Part shown: positions 1 to 12,443 of the stretch, one piece after another
Position numbering within the stretch: position 1 is the first letter of the stretch
Layout of the letters: each line of letters begins with the position of its first letter
Origin: Adiantum capillus-veneris
Taxonomy: Eukaryota > Streptophyta > Polypodiopsida > Polypodiales > Pteridaceae
DNA length: 64,000 bases
Direction of reading: 5' to 3'
Assembly (NCBI GenBank): GCA_014529385.2
Contig: CM043958.1
Span: 143,838,734-143,902,733 of the forward strand
The notes under the pieces: model-generated
The model's input: the letters and a program-made list of their open reading frames with translations, nothing else
Database searches by the model: none
Told to the model about the DNA's origin: nothing
Program-made: the position numbers and the translations under genes

Positions 1-754
1 CATATCTTCATAAAGAAACTTAGCCACGTCCATTACTCTATTAGTTTTCAAAGGTTTGGCCTCAACCCACTTGGTAACATAGTCCATGCAGATCAAAATA
101 TATTGATTAGAACAATTTTTAAATGGAGGATCTATAGGACCCACAAAATCGATGCCCCACTTCTCAAATGGCCTTGAGGCTAATATTGGTGTTAAGGCTA
201 ATATTGGTGTTAATGGTGTTGCATTTTGTGGTATAGGTCGACCAATTCGCTGACTTATCACATTTCTTACAATGGACAAACGTATCCTTATATATAGTTG
301 GCCAATAATATGTTGCCGTCAATACTTTCCTTGTGGTTAATTCCCCTGCAAAATGGTCTCCATAGGACTCATCATGCAATGCCCTTAAGACTTGAGAAAT
401 CTCGTCCTCTCTTAAACATCGTCTATAAATTTCCTCACGAAGAAAACAACGGTACAAGAATCCCTCTATCAAAGAATAATGACGGGCTTGAAGAAGTAGT
501 TTCTTCTTCTCATGCTTTGTAGATTTATGGGGATATTTCAATGTGCTAAGAAAGTTAGCTATATCTTCATACCAGGGTAATTCTCCCTCAACAACACATA
601 GATGAGCATCAAGCAAGTCATCCTCTACTCCCCTCTCTCTATCATCAGTAAGCAATCTAGAAAGATAATCTGTTAAAACATGTTTTTCTTGGACATACCC
701 CTTTTTCAAAGTCAAATTCTTGCAAGAGTAACATCCAACGGATAACTCTCCCAA
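1..754 (-). pseudogene. Ty3/gypsy integrase (zinc-binding and core start), broken
   Basis: The minus-strand reading contains an HHCC integrase zinc-binding domain at about 240-420 (ALHDESYGDHF, then KKCDK after roughly 30 residues). Past position 176 it continues into the catalytic core with WGIDFVGPI and YILICMDYVTKWVEAKPL, the first of which carries the first acidic residue of the DDE triad. The remaining DDE residues would lie beyond position 1. An 18-bp tandem duplication at 177-212 sits at the junction of the two domains and changes the protein there. This enzyme would join element cDNA to host DNA; this copy is a relic truncated by the window. Confidence 0.85.
177..212. repeat. 18-bp tandem duplication inside integrase relic
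   Basis: AGGCTAATATTGGTGTTA occurs twice back to back (177-194 and 195-212), followed by a partial third unit. It interrupts the integrase reading between the zinc-binding domain and the core. Confidence 0.9.
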
Positions 755-756
755 AG

Positions 757-1346
757 ATTTAGGGTATATTTCTATGCGGTATGATCCACATAAAATATGA
801 AATGATCGCCCAATAAATAATGATGAAGTTTGTCAACAAAGAAAACCATAGAGAGGCATTCCTTTTCAGACGTGGTATAATTATGCTCTGGACCACTTAA
901 AACTCGATTGGCATAGTAAATAGGATGGTCTATTTTTTTGTCATCAACTTGGTATAATACGGACCCAGCTGCTTTATGAGAGGCATCCGCATAAATATGA
1001 ATTTTTTTTGTCCAATCGGGACCTATTAAGATCGGTGCCTTGATCAGACGTTCTTAATATCATCAAATGCAGCCTACAATTCTTAGTCTATAGATATCCC
1101 GCTTCCTTCTTCAGTAAATCTGTTAAGGGTCCTACAATAGAAGCAAAGTTCAAAATGAATCTCTTGTAATAGTTTGCATGCCCTAGAAATCCTCGCACTT
1201 GATGAAGATTTTGTGGTACTGGTAAATCTTTGATTGATTTTACTTTCATCCACTGTAATGTCATCTTGAGAAACAAGGTGTCCTAGTAACGCTCCCTTGG
1301 GCTCTCCAAAGACACACTTTTTAGGGTTTAACACCTCTTCTTTCAA
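757..1346 (-). pseudogene. Ty3/gypsy RT thumb and RNase H, broken
   Basis: At 1346-1083 two frames together encode the end of a Ty3/gypsy reverse transcriptase: NPKKCVFGEPKGALLGHLVS in one frame and VRGFLGHANYYKRFI in another, so a frameshift lies near 1240-1270. From about 1061 to 757 a different frame gives a retroviral-type RNase H with its three acidic positions visible: IYADASHKAAGSVLY, TTSEKECLSM and YVDHTA. The palm with the YxDD motif is missing upstream. Only the C-terminal part of the polymerase polyprotein survives, and it cannot be expressed as one frame. Confidence 0.85.
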
Positions 1347-2359
1347 TTGACTACTTAGTCAAAAAAATTCCTTTTGACTCTTTCCATTGAATAGTGTCTT
1401 CACCTTTTGATGACACAAAAGGAGAACGTTGCCGTGGCATAGCATGTATTGGAGGATGTGGTTCTTCCTTATATATTAATTTTTCCAATAAATCATGCCT
1501 ATTCTCCACACAATCATGATTCTGATTCACCTCTTCATTTATATTCAAACTACTCTTAAATGCTAAAGAGTATGGAACTATGGCAATCTCCTTGTTATTG
1601 TCTCCCATTCCTCAATAGCCACCATACAAACATTAAGCTCCACCTCAGATTCACAATTAGGTGAAACCTCAAGTTGCGACTCCACTAATGGAGCAACCCC
1701 AATTTGTTGATCATTACCCTTTTCAGTTCTAAGTCCCTCGTTATTACACCCACTAATCAACTCCCAAGGTAACAAAGCATCAAAATAATGAATTTGTTCA
1801 CATAATCGTGAATGCTCATTATCAAGATGTGCTTCTGATAAAGCTTGTCTTTCTTCAATATCTATCAATGTAGCCGTAATCATTCAATTCCTTTATTTCC
1901 TCTTTTTCCACATCTCCCTGTAAACATGGGATCTTAATAGAAATATTTATCTGGTTATTGATGGATTTGCTAATATTAGGAGTGAATGGTCACTATTAAC
2001 TTTGGACATTATAGTTTCACTCTCATACAGTTTCTCATCATTGCAAAGGACTTGGGATCCCAATTTAAGCTGCTTATACTCATTAAACTCCTCTTTCATT
2101 GCCCTAATATACTCACGTAGTTTTCACTTCCTCAACATGAGATTTACGTTCTTCCTCTAAAATCAGATAGATATCTCCTATTTGTTCTTTTAACTGGAGC
2201 ATATCATATTGAATAAAGCGATTTGCTAATATTGCTAACTCTTTATCAAATTTAGCTTTCAACAGAGCTTCCCCTTTCTGTCATTTCTAATTTAGTTATC
2301 TTTTTCATTGTATGTATCATTGATACTTCTGTCATTTCACGTTCAACACTTAATTGGTC
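1347..2359 (-). other. element G spacer with no recognised domain
   Basis: This stretch should hold the reverse-transcriptase fingers and palm but does not. Two minus-strand open frames (1351-1608, 85 residues; 1578-1883, 101 residues) are acidic and Glu/Asn-rich with no motif I recognise. They may be a replaced spacer or captured sequence. Confidence 0.4.
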
Positions 2360-3200
2360 TTATAAAGTTTCAACCTTAAATATCAATTCCTCAACAAGAT
2401 CATATTGGTTATACACGGTTAATTCTTCCTCTATTGTTATATTGAAACAATTTACCAAACATTCCTCATATGTAAATAACCAACAGGTAATATCTTTGTC
2501 AGAGTCATTCTCGGTAGAATAATGAACCTCATATTCACCCTTTCCTAAATGTTGGACATAATTTCGTTCACCATTATGGTCAATTTGCATGTGATAACCA
2601 TTATGCAAAAATCGTGAATATTTTTTAGAATTTAATGCAAACCTTTGCTTAACCGCTCCTTCGTTCTCAGAACGGTTATCACTATAGTCTATAGTATCAT
2701 TAACCTCTGACAAGGTGGGCTTAGAGTATTCTCGTAAAAACTCCTTGGAAATTGCTCTTAATTCAACCCTATCGTCTCGGGGTCCGATAGTTATAACTCC
2801 CTTATGCCAGCTCTGCACACATCGAGCCTGGATTAACCAAGGTCTACCCAAAAGAATTGGAAAAGATGCATCATATGAATGGGGTCATACAATTAAATAG
2901 CTCACATGATAATTTCAACCCTGCCATCATGGTTCTTACTCCTTGTAGAATTCCTCGAGGTTTTACTTGTTGTTGATCAGCTAGACGAAGAACTATATTT
3001 GTTGGCTCTACGTTCTTCAATCCCAATTCCTCCATAGTTTTCTTAGTCATCAAGCTTATTACATCCCCTCCATCTAGTTGAACTCACGTCACACTATGGC
3101 TGCCTATCTCCACGGAAATAATAGGTTCCTCTAAATCCATAAACATGTCCACGGTTTGAACATCTCTCTCCCCAGCATGATTGCTTAGTCTAGGACTTCT
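2360..3200 (-). pseudogene. Ty3/gypsy protease-like segment, broken
   Basis: Minus-strand frames carry an aspartic-protease-like segment: IISVEIGSHSV, a stop, then LDGGDVISLMTKKTMEELGL and VLRLADQQQVKPRGIL, followed in another frame by GRPWLIQARCVQSWHKGVITI, the usual post-protease block in plant Ty3/gypsy elements. The expected Asp-Ser/Thr-Gly triad reads Asp-Gly-Gly. At least one stop and one frameshift separate the pieces. The 163-residue downstream frame (2851 to 2360) is acidic and otherwise unassigned. Confidence 0.75.
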
Positions 3201-3507
3201 TCTTTTTCCCCTACGTCATACTAATTTTTTATATAATTGCTTCTTGCATAGTGGTGATAATTCCACTAGGGTTGTCAGGTCGATGGACAATTTACAATCT
3301 CCTATCGTATGCCACAAATTCAAATCACCCTTGTTCTCTCCTCTTTTCATTACATGAGTATGTAATCGTTCAGGAAATGGAGCAATTCCTTTCACTGTCT
3401 CTACTTTTTCTTACAACTTTTCCCTTAGAGGTTGCTTATCTACCGAATGATCTTCAGATACTTCTTTTGGAGATTCCACAAATTCATTATAAAAAGAATA
3501 TGATTTT

Positions 3508-3553
3508 CCTTTTACTCTACTCACATTTTCCTTTTACTCTACTCACATTTTCC
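3508..3553. repeat. 21-bp tandem duplication
   Basis: CCTTTTACTCTACTCACATTT is repeated directly, twice. Confidence 0.7.
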
Positions 3554-3960
3554 TTGGATTGGGCCCCGATACCCATCTTTTTCTCACTTTGTTGTGACCT
3601 GGTAACTACTCCTACCATTACAGGCTTTTTTGCAAAGGTTACTTTCTTACGTTCTTACTTTGAGAAGATTCCCCTTGTTTTTGCTCCACTTCTACTAAAT
3701 TGGCAGAAGTACTTGGGCCTTCATCTATTTTTTGTTATCCTGAATTCTAGGACTGGCTAATTTAGGACAAGCCTGCTCATAATGCCCCTCCTAACTACAA
3801 ATTCGACAGAGTGGGTATGTAGTCTTGGTTCTTACAAGGGTTTGGACAATATGGATCAATATGTCCTTCTTGTTGGCAATTATAACAAACAATGGGATTC
3901 TTTCACTTTATAAACCCTAGTTTATAAGGTGAGTTCCTCCTCATTTGCCCTTGCATTCTT

Positions 3961-4200
3961 GGCGTAGGTGGTATACCCTGGGTAGGTAATCCTTGCTTTT
4001 GTTGTTGTAACTGCTGATGATAAGACTCAGGCAGTCCCCTTTGCATAAATGGTTCGGATGGTGGGCCTATCTCATAAACTGGGTTGGCGTAGGTGGTATA
4101 CCCTGGGTAGGTAATCCTTGCTTTTGTTGTTGTAACTGCTAATGATAAGACTCAGGCAGTCCCCTTTGCATAAATGTTTGGGATGGTGGGCCTATCTCAT
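3961..4200. repeat. 125-bp tandem duplication in element G
   Basis: A unit starting GGCGTAGGTGGTATACCCTG at 3961 recurs at 4086 with few differences, giving a period of 125 bp within the gag linker. Confidence 0.9.
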
Positions 4201-4210
4201 AAGTTGTATT

Positions 4211-4334
4211 GCTTCTATCCATGAAATTATAAATTGTTTGCATCACTCGTGCTTAACGATGCTCATGGGCTTGCTTCTATCCATGAAATTATAATTTGTT
4301 TGCATCGCTCGTGCTTGACAACACTCATGGGCTT
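4211..4334. repeat. 62-bp tandem duplication in element G
   Basis: GCTTCTATCCATGAAATTAT begins at 4211 and again at 4273; the two units match with several substitutions. Confidence 0.85.
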
Positions 4335-5820
4335 GCTTTACAAAGCAATTTTCCTCTACATGATTATTCTTTAAGTAGTAGGTACAGAATAATGTACGAA
4401 CTTGGTCAGACACAACCCTTGATGTAGTTGCACACTCAATTGCTAAATGGCCGTAACCATTACACTTTCCTCACCAGACACTCAATCTCATTGGAGGTAT
4501 GATCATAGATGGCCCTGCTGCTTGTTGAGCTACAGCATAGACCTCTTTCATTTGAGGCCTTAGAGCACTTAGTATTTCCTCTTTTAGCTTCCCAATTGTA
4601 ATTGCCATCAATTGGACTACCATGTCTTCTGTGAGAGCTAATGGTGGTGGTGTGCTAGTTTGCAGCATATAAGTTGGAGTTGTCATGTATGGATTTGGGG
4701 ATAAATAAGGAGTCTGATTTTTATTAACCACTACTTGAGGTGGTGTAACTCCATAAACAGGAACATGGTCATGAGTTCGTGGAACTGGTATAGTGGGAGA
4801 AGTAAACAAATTAGGCCCACTAAACAACTCCCTTCTCCTATGTTGGCTTAGTTGCACCTCTTCCCAATTTCTAGCCTCTTGTTTAGCACCTGCTAAGTCT
4901 GCTGGTCTTCTTAAACTCACATATTTTTGGGCATTAGGTTCTCACGAGCCATCTACAAGCCTACATTTTTTAGTATCCCCATTGGATGCCCCATTCCCCT
5001 TGTTTCGTCCTATGGTGTCCATCCTTTGCATATAATGGTCAATACTCTTATTGATTCCTTGTTGAAGATAGTCTAACTGTTGAGCGAGTCTATCTTGGAA
5101 TCCCTGATGGCAAAACTTTGCTAAAAATGCCGTTGCGAGCTTAGGGTAAGTGGCTCTATCTGCTGCAGGTAAATTCCATACTAGCTTGCACCCTCATCTT
5201 TGAAGGCTGTTGGAAAAATATACAATTTTTAGTCATTATCTACAATTTCATTGGCTACGCACGTCACTTCAAATTTTTGTAAGTGAGCACCAGGGTCTTT
5301 GTCCCATAGCCCCGTAAACTGTGTAAAGTATGTCAAGCATATTGTCGCTCTACTATTGGAAGTACCATTTGCTCTAACGGGTTTTCAAAATTTGGATCCT
5401 CCCAAAAATTTAGTGCTCGTGGTCTAGGTCTAGAAAGCAACCTCCTTAAGCCTAGATCTCGGCAACGATCGAGATTAAAGGGTCGTTCCACCACTTCTCT
5501 TACTGGTGTAGGTTGCCCCACTACTCTGCCTTCTCTCAATTCCTCAACAATAACTCCCTGTGAGTGCTTTAAAAGCATCTCGTTAATTCATTCAAGTTGA
5601 TTCATGAGGTCTTGAGAAATTAGCTCTTGTCATCTCTTTTACGTGCTTCTCTAGAGCTATCTTGATCATCTCTTCTACTCGAATCCACTCTGCTCATACG
5701 ACACGCACACTCACATAGCCTTTGTCAAGACTAATCCTTTAGTGCAGCGTGTACCACCGCTAGGGTTTCTTGCTTAATCTTAATATGATCTTCCCTAGTC
5801 TCTCTAAGCAACTGAAGTAA

Positions 5821-6111
5821 TTAGGTTGCTAAAGGCTGTAGCAGGGGCTTTGCTCTACTTATGTAGGCCAACTTATCGATAATCCACCTTAGGTTAGCTT
5901 GCTTTACAAAAATTGTTGCATTTGGACTTTGAATTACACACGGTGGATGCAGAACCGAACAATAATATCGATAGCAAGTGCTTCTCTGACGTTCGAGCTG
6001 TAATTGGTTTAATAACTCTCTAGAGTTAGTCATCTCAATGTTCTGGAGGTCAAAGTCCCAATCTTTGCATTCTTGGAGCCACTCTATGTTATCCTCTAAC
6101 TCCCCAAGCAT
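5821..6111 (-). pseudogene. short ORF upstream of G gag, unassigned
   Basis: A 96-residue minus-strand frame, rich in Leu, Glu and Gln, lies just upstream of the gag relic in element orientation. It may be the gag N-terminus or leader coding sequence. No domain recognised. Confidence 0.3.
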
Positions 6112-6400
6112 ATTTTTGAGGTCTGCTTGCTTCTAAAGAAGCCACTCAGCCACTGCTTTTTCGTGTCACTCTAGGATGTCTCTATGCTCCCACTGTCGAA
6201 GCAAGGGACTTGCCTAACACTGTGTGCGAGCCACAGACGGCTCCAAGCACACAACTAGCTTAACTAGTAAGCTCAAAAGAGGGCAATGGTGTGTCACTCA
6301 CCGCTCTATGCTCCTGCCGTGGAGGATTCCTCGCCGCGAAGAAGAAGGAGACGCAGCTACGTTGCGCTTGACCGCTTCACCGTCGTCGTGCCACCGCAAT

Positions 6401-7739
<1,339 letters not shown>

Positions 7740-7821
7740 CTCCAACATGCTACTCAATGCAGAATCATCTACTTCCTTGTAAGCCAATATGTTGGCGCAA
7801 TTTATGTCAATATTAGCAAGG
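7740..7821 (-). pseudogene. PI4-kinase gamma catalytic-loop fragment (copy 1)
   Basis: This 82-bp segment is roughly three-quarters identical by eye to 17728-17809, in the same orientation. The minus strand reads PLANIDINCANILAYKE, the counterpart of the kinase catalytic-loop stretch in the larger relic at 17728-18900. The similarity continues past the conserved loop into SMLEHWR versus IMLENR. Nothing upstream in gene orientation survives here, because a (TG)n tract and the end of element D begin about 30-90 bp away. Confidence 0.55.
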
Positions 7822-7848
7822 GGACCTATAGTCTCCTCTTTCTCTTCC

Positions 7849-7851
<3 letters not shown>

Positions 7852-7909
<58 letters not shown>
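7852..7909. repeat. (TG)n microsatellite
   Basis: About 29 TG units directly abut the outer end of the element D LTR. Confidence 0.97.
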
Positions 7910-7914
<5 letters not shown>

Positions 7915-8915
7915 GGTGCAGCGGAAGTGACTGTTGAACTTTGCTCAAGATGAGTGCTCCAAACTGTGCTCAAGGGTTCCTTTTACTTACAGAAGGGAGA
8001 GCCTTCCGTTCCTTTAGTGAGAGAGTGCAAATGGACACAAACAAAGTGGTGAACACTGTGAATGAAGGTGCATGAGACTGAGAGATAGAGAGAGAAGAAA
8101 ACGACACCAGAATGTTGTCAAAACCCTCCTCCGAAGGCCCCACTCTCTATGGTGAGAGAGGTCTACTATTGATTGCACAAATCTCTACAATGCTTGGATT
8201 TGCTGACGATGTCGACGACGATGAGGACGACAACGACAAGACGGGATGAAATCTGAAAATGATAGTGGCCGAAATCTGCAAATCTTTATCTGTTGAATTC
8301 TCACTCTATGTCAGGGACGATGTCGATGGCAATGATGCGACGACAACGCGCTAAGAATGCAAATGCTAAAATCTGCGTTTTTTGGGCTGAAACTGCAAAT
8401 TGTGGCTGATCTCACCGTGCGGCGAGGATTTGCTACAAGAAGGTAATATCTGCGAGGTCCATGCCTTCTATTGCAATGTGTCTATGCTGAAAATTGAAAA
8501 TAATGATGCTTCTGTGGTCATGTCGCGACGAATCTGCAAAAATGCTAGGGTGCTCTGCAAACTCAAAAACGTTAGGGCTGATGTGTGTTGCTACAAAAAT
8601 GCTACTGATCTAGTGAGTCCTACTGTCACCAAATTGTCCTGCAAATGAAAAACGCTAGGGCTGATCTACAATGGAAGGAAATGTTGTCTCTTCTTGTTGA
8701 TGGCTGAAAACGCCAAGTCTTCTTGCTGGGGGGGGGGGGGGGGGTCCTTGCTTGAGAAGGTGCACTGGTGGATGTCAGGTCCCTACTGCCTCTTTTGCCA
8801 AAAAGTGCTAGCACTATGTTTCTTATGTACTTGCTTATCAAAATTTCCCTACCTAGTTTCCCAAAAAAAGTCACTTAAAAATAAGAAGTGAAAATTGGCT
8901 AAAATAGGAAAAATA
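7910..8915 (-). repeat. element D 3' LTR, outer part
   Basis: Matches 16196 to about 17190 of the other LTR. It is interrupted at 8915/8916 by B1. A run of 17 G at 8728-8744 replaces six G in the other LTR. Confidence 0.92.
8728..8744. repeat. poly-G run
   Basis: Seventeen consecutive G within the LTR of element D. Confidence 0.95.
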
Positions 8916-9083
8916 TGTTGGGGTATAGGCGCCTGTGCCTTGCCCGGCCGCCCAGAGTCTGGGCGCCCACTGACTTGTATACCTTATACATAGCATAAGT
9001 GTATAGGGGGCTGCTCACTCTTTGAGTCTCCCCACCCATATCTGTGTATCGTGTGTCTCCTTCTCTCTTTCACTCTCCGTCTG
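8916..9083 (+). repeat. B1 5' LTR, 3'-truncated
   Basis: Matches 12444-12609 but lacks the last 22 bp present in the 3' LTR (TGGTGCTCCCCGATCCCCTTCA). The loss lies between two TGGT repeats, one of which is the start of the primer-binding site. Confidence 0.9.
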
Positions 9084-9095
9084 TGGTATCAGAGC
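9084..9095 (+). promoter_or_regulatory. B1 primer-binding site
   Basis: TGGTATCAGAGC, the common plant retrotransposon site complementary to the 3' end of initiator tRNA-Met, immediately after the 5' LTR. Confidence 0.93.
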
Positions 9096-10829
9096 GATAG
9101 GTGTGAGAGCGTAGATGGACGGCTTCGCGATGAACTCGTCGGCTATGGCGGAGTGGTCACAGATCTGAGCAAAGAAATAGAGGAGGCTTGTGGACATCCA
9201 TACAGAGGCTTGCAGGAGAGCTCTCAGGAGCTTCCTAGTGCTCACAGATCAGTCCACAGTTCCTCTACAGATCAGACCACTGTGTACAACATCTTCCCTC
9301 TTCTCGGCAAGCTTTGCAACGGCTACATCGGCGACAGATTGGAGCATGGAGCTTCCATAGACATGGAATCATTGTGAGCTTGATACATTCAGCTCACGCA
9401 TCGAGGTGGGGAGTGAGTTTGAGCCTTTCTATGAGCTCAAAGAAGCACAGAAGAAAGTCGTTCAATTTTTGGCAGTTTGATAGCAGTCTATTGTTTTGCT
9501 CATAACTTGAGCTACAAAGCTCCGATTCCAAAACTTTTTGGTTCAAAACGGAGCTGGCTTTAGGCTCTACGACTTTGTAGAAGGAATTGTTTTCTGATTC
9601 GGAGTGCAGGTGGGTGTGAAATTAAAAACACAGAGACTATTTTTCAGGACAGTTTTGGGCTCTGTTGTTTTCTGCAAATAGCTTACCCATGCACACTGCA
9701 GTTAGTAGGCACATATGAGGTGTTACAAGATCGGGTTTGACTCCCAGGTACAGGCTGAGTCTAGTACTCCCACAGGTGTTGCCAGTTGCAGTTGAGTGGT
9801 TCTTCTGCAGTGTTGTGGCTTGCATACATGGTCTTTGAGCGGGTAATTCTCTATGTATGCTTATGTGGTGAGCAGTAGATCTTGTGAGCAAGTGCAGAGA
9901 TTGGTTGTGGATGACATGTATGGTCACCTGTGGTACTCTTTGTGAGCATTTGTTGGACACGGGTTTGCAGAGCTTATGCATGTATGTTGAGTGTAGTTTG
10001 ATGCGCATTGATTGCTCATTGTATTGAGCTTGCAGGACAATGGTTATTTTGTGTTGATAGCCATTGTGCGTCGAAACTCTGGTGAAATTTTCCCAGGAGT
10101 TTTATGCGCATCATTTATGCGATCTAGGTAGAGATTACGGGTTGCACTCAGCATTTGCGTGCGGTGTTCTCTACAGGTGGAAGATCTGTGCGTGTGTGTG
10201 CATCGATACCGCACAGTGTGGGCTTGGTGATTAGCTCACAGTTTGACAGGCGTACAGTTATCTTGGCACACTCACAGGAGTGAATATTGTGATGTATGCT
10301 TGTGTGGCTACGAGCTAGGTAGCCGAATTCGAGCACTAATGGCTTGAGGTTTTTCAGGAGGTTTAAGCCTACAGGTTTAGAAGTTTACATGCAGGTTTGA
10401 GGGCTTATTTGGGTGCTGAATTTTTAGCCATTGTTTCCTATTTGCAGGTGTCCATGTATGGCTCAGTTGTAGGCTGATCTGGGACAGATTTGTGACTTGT
10501 TTATCAGCTGTTTAAGAGCTGAATTTTGGGGCTGATTTACAGCCATACAGGAGCTTGGTTTTCTACAAGAGTCTCGTACACTTGGCATTTGGGATTTGCA
10601 TCATTGCCATTTCTGGAGCACAGTGTGGTTACACTACTGCGAGAGATTTTATGTGTGGATTCGCATGAGCATTGTAGGTGCTGGTGAGCTCTTTTTCGGA
10701 GAGCATTTTCTCGTTGCAGGTTGCTTCTTTTGGATTAGTTGAGTGTATTTCATTGCTACCGTAGCTAGAGTAGAGTTACAACTCTTGGTTATTTTTTACA
10801 TTCACTTATACTAGTCAATATGTGTGAGA
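9096..10829 (+). other. B1 leader, no ORF recognised
   Basis: About 1.7 kb between the primer-binding site and the zinc-knuckle coding region. Parts match the 5' half of B2 (for example near 10270-10320 versus the reverse complement of about 38190-38240). Only short frames; a gag N-terminus may be decayed here. Confidence 0.5.
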
Positions 10830-11608
10830 CTTTCGAGTCTAGGACAATGACTCATGAGAGACGGCGTTCTCGTTCATGTCGACACTTGAGATATTGGCAT
10901 TGTGGTCACACAGGGCACATTAGACGGCGATGCTTTCGTCGTATGAGACAGCACAGGAGATAGGCTAGTCTCAAGGATGCAGTAGATGCTATAGGCTCCG
11001 TTGACTTAACAGTTGCAGGATCAGATACAGAGTCTAAGTACCCTAGTGACAGTGAGGTCACATTTTCTTCCTGTATTACTCCTGATTTTTTGACGTCTGA
11101 GGATAGTGCACTTCTTTTGCAGTGGGTGCTAGAGAGGGACGCTACTTTTCATGTCACTCCGTATCGTGACTGGTTCAGTAGCTATTCTAGCAGAGTGCAT
11201 GGTAGTGTGTGATTGGCAGATGGATCACTGAATGAGATTGCTAGTTCAGGAGATGTGAGACTGTCATTACCGAACGGTGCATCGTACGTGCTCAGAGATG
11301 TGCGTCATGTGCCAGATTTGACGATGAGTTTGATCTCCGTTGGTCAGCTCAGGGATAGTGGATGTCGGGTATCGCTGCTTGAGAGATCTTTTGTGTTGCA
11401 CTTGGGTTCGCTAGTGATTGCGAGAGGTGCTAGAGTTGGCACATGGTACCCATTGCACGTAGTACTGGTGCGAGATGGTCGAGTCTCAATCTTGTTACAG
11501 CCATGCAGAGAGCGAGAGACCCGGACAGTCTCTTTTGCTCATGGGTTGCAGGGTGCTTTGCATGGAGTGCAGAGTAGTGAGCTCGTTGTGCACATAGTTG
11601 GGGCATGA
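10830..11608 (+). pseudogene. B1 gag zinc knuckle and protease-like domain
   Basis: At about 10870-10960 the plus strand reads YWHCGHTGHIRRRCF, a CCHC nucleocapsid knuckle whose first Cys has become Tyr; the B2 copy keeps Cys (CWHCGHIEHIRNRC). Around 11110-11400 a copia-type protease region follows: DATFHVTPYRDWF, then SGDVRLSLPNGASYVLRDV and LISVGQLRDSG. The catalytic Asp-Ser/Thr-Gly expected just before the DATFH-like stretch reads Glu-Arg-Asp. A TGA at about 11210 splits the frame. The longest open piece is 11213-11608 (131 residues). The fold is recognisable, but a working protease is not expected. Confidence 0.75.
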
Positions 11609-12013
11609 CTTGAGCAATCACACAGAGAGGTGATAGAGTCAGACGTGCATGCTTTGCTAGTGACAGAGCAAAGCAGAGAGTCAATTGTGCGAGATACTTC
11701 TATGCAGGATAGACAGGTAGAGCGATCTTGCTCTAGTGAGTCACGACAGGAGGACGTTGTGCAAGAGTCTATGCATACGGAGTTAGAGCATGAGAGCTCT
11801 AGTGAGTCATAGCAGATTGAGTGGTCATGTTTGCAGTGGATGATTGCACAGGAGGCTGAGATGTCAGCGATTATGTAGTCATTCCTTTCTATGCTCGACA
11901 ATGAGCATGGGGATATAGTTGTGCAGGATATGTCTTCCAGCAGACACCTAGAGCAGCTGGTTTGCTTTGAGGTTGCACGATAGGTTGATGCATCTTTTGC
12001 GGACAGTCACAAG

Positions 12014-12364
12014 ATGCATGTGGCTAACACGCCTTGTCAGTCAGAGATGCCTATTGCTAGGGATATATATGTTGATGCATGCTCCGTAGAGCTAGCAGGG
12101 CCCTCTAGCATTGCATCGGCATTTGGTGGTCTCATGTATGAGATGTTGCTCTTGAGACCGGATATCGCAGCTGCAGTGGGAGCATTTGTAGTTGGGGTTG
12201 TCAGTCATTTGTTGACTGATGATGGCATAGTGCACGAGGAAGATATGCAGGTATTACGTACATACTTGCAGTACGTGTGCGGTACGTCTGGTGGTTTATG
12301 GACTTACATGGGAGCAGGACAGTCGGATGCACACGATCACAGCCAGTCAGTGGGCATCGATTGA
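12014..12364 (+). pseudogene. B1 copia reverse-transcriptase tail remnant
   Basis: A 116-residue frame contains GGLMYEMLLLRPDIAAAV and, after VVGVVSHLL, TYLQYVCGTSGGLW. These correspond to the end of copia reverse transcriptase just before RNase H, where family members show a L-M-Y...R-P-D-I-A...V-S pattern and a Y-L-x-G-T-x-G-L motif. The catalytic palm and most of RNase H are absent. B2 carries the homologous stretch at 43132-43446, with RPGVVATVRAF and VGIVS, so this tail is a shared family trait rather than one accidental leftover. Confidence 0.65.
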
Positions 12365-12430
12365 GAGCGATTTTCTCTTGCCTTTTGTAGTCTTTAGACT
12401 AGGTTCCCTTGCTTAAAGGCACAGCCGCCT

Positions 12431-12443
12431 TTAAGTGGGAGGT
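12431..12443 (+). promoter_or_regulatory. B1 polypurine tract
   Basis: TTAAGTGGGAGGT directly before the 3' LTR, the usual plus-strand primer position in copia elements. Confidence 0.8.

Larger units (their letters stand above)
3764..5640 (-). pseudogene. Ty3/gypsy gag with two CCHC knuckles, broken
   Basis: Around 5310-5040 the minus strand encodes a retrotransposon capsid segment (DKDPGAHLQKFEVTCVANEI, later AKFCHQGFQDRLAQQLDYL in shifted frames). A proline/threonine-rich linker frame of 149 residues runs 4920-4471. Two CX2CX4HX4C nucleocapsid knuckles follow: CYNCQQEGHIDPYC at about 3895-3847 and CRICS-stop-EGHYEQAC at 3808-3764; the second has an in-frame stop. Short tandem duplications (3961-4200 and 4211-4334) lie in the linker. 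Gag would form the virus-like particle. Many stops make this a relic. Confidence 0.8.
1..6111 (-). mobile_element. Ty3/gypsy retrotransposon remnant 'G'
   Basis: Read on the minus strand, the order is gag (about 5640 to 3764), protease-like segment (3200 to 2360), reverse-transcriptase thumb (1346 to 1083), RNase H (1061 to 757) and integrase (754 to the window edge). This PR-RT-RH-IN order is that of Ty3/gypsy. The reverse-transcriptase fingers and palm are absent: between the protease block and the thumb there are only about 1 kb without recognisable domains, so an internal deletion or replacement is likely. Stops and frame changes are spread throughout. No LTR was identified; the 3' end lies outside the window and the 5' end was not located upstream of 6111. 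Confidence 0.85.

Noticed and set aside
3251-3760. 169-residue plus ORF, hydrophobic
   Set aside because: Lies antisense to the element G gag/protease relic, contains local duplications and has no recognisable domain; likely a chance frame.
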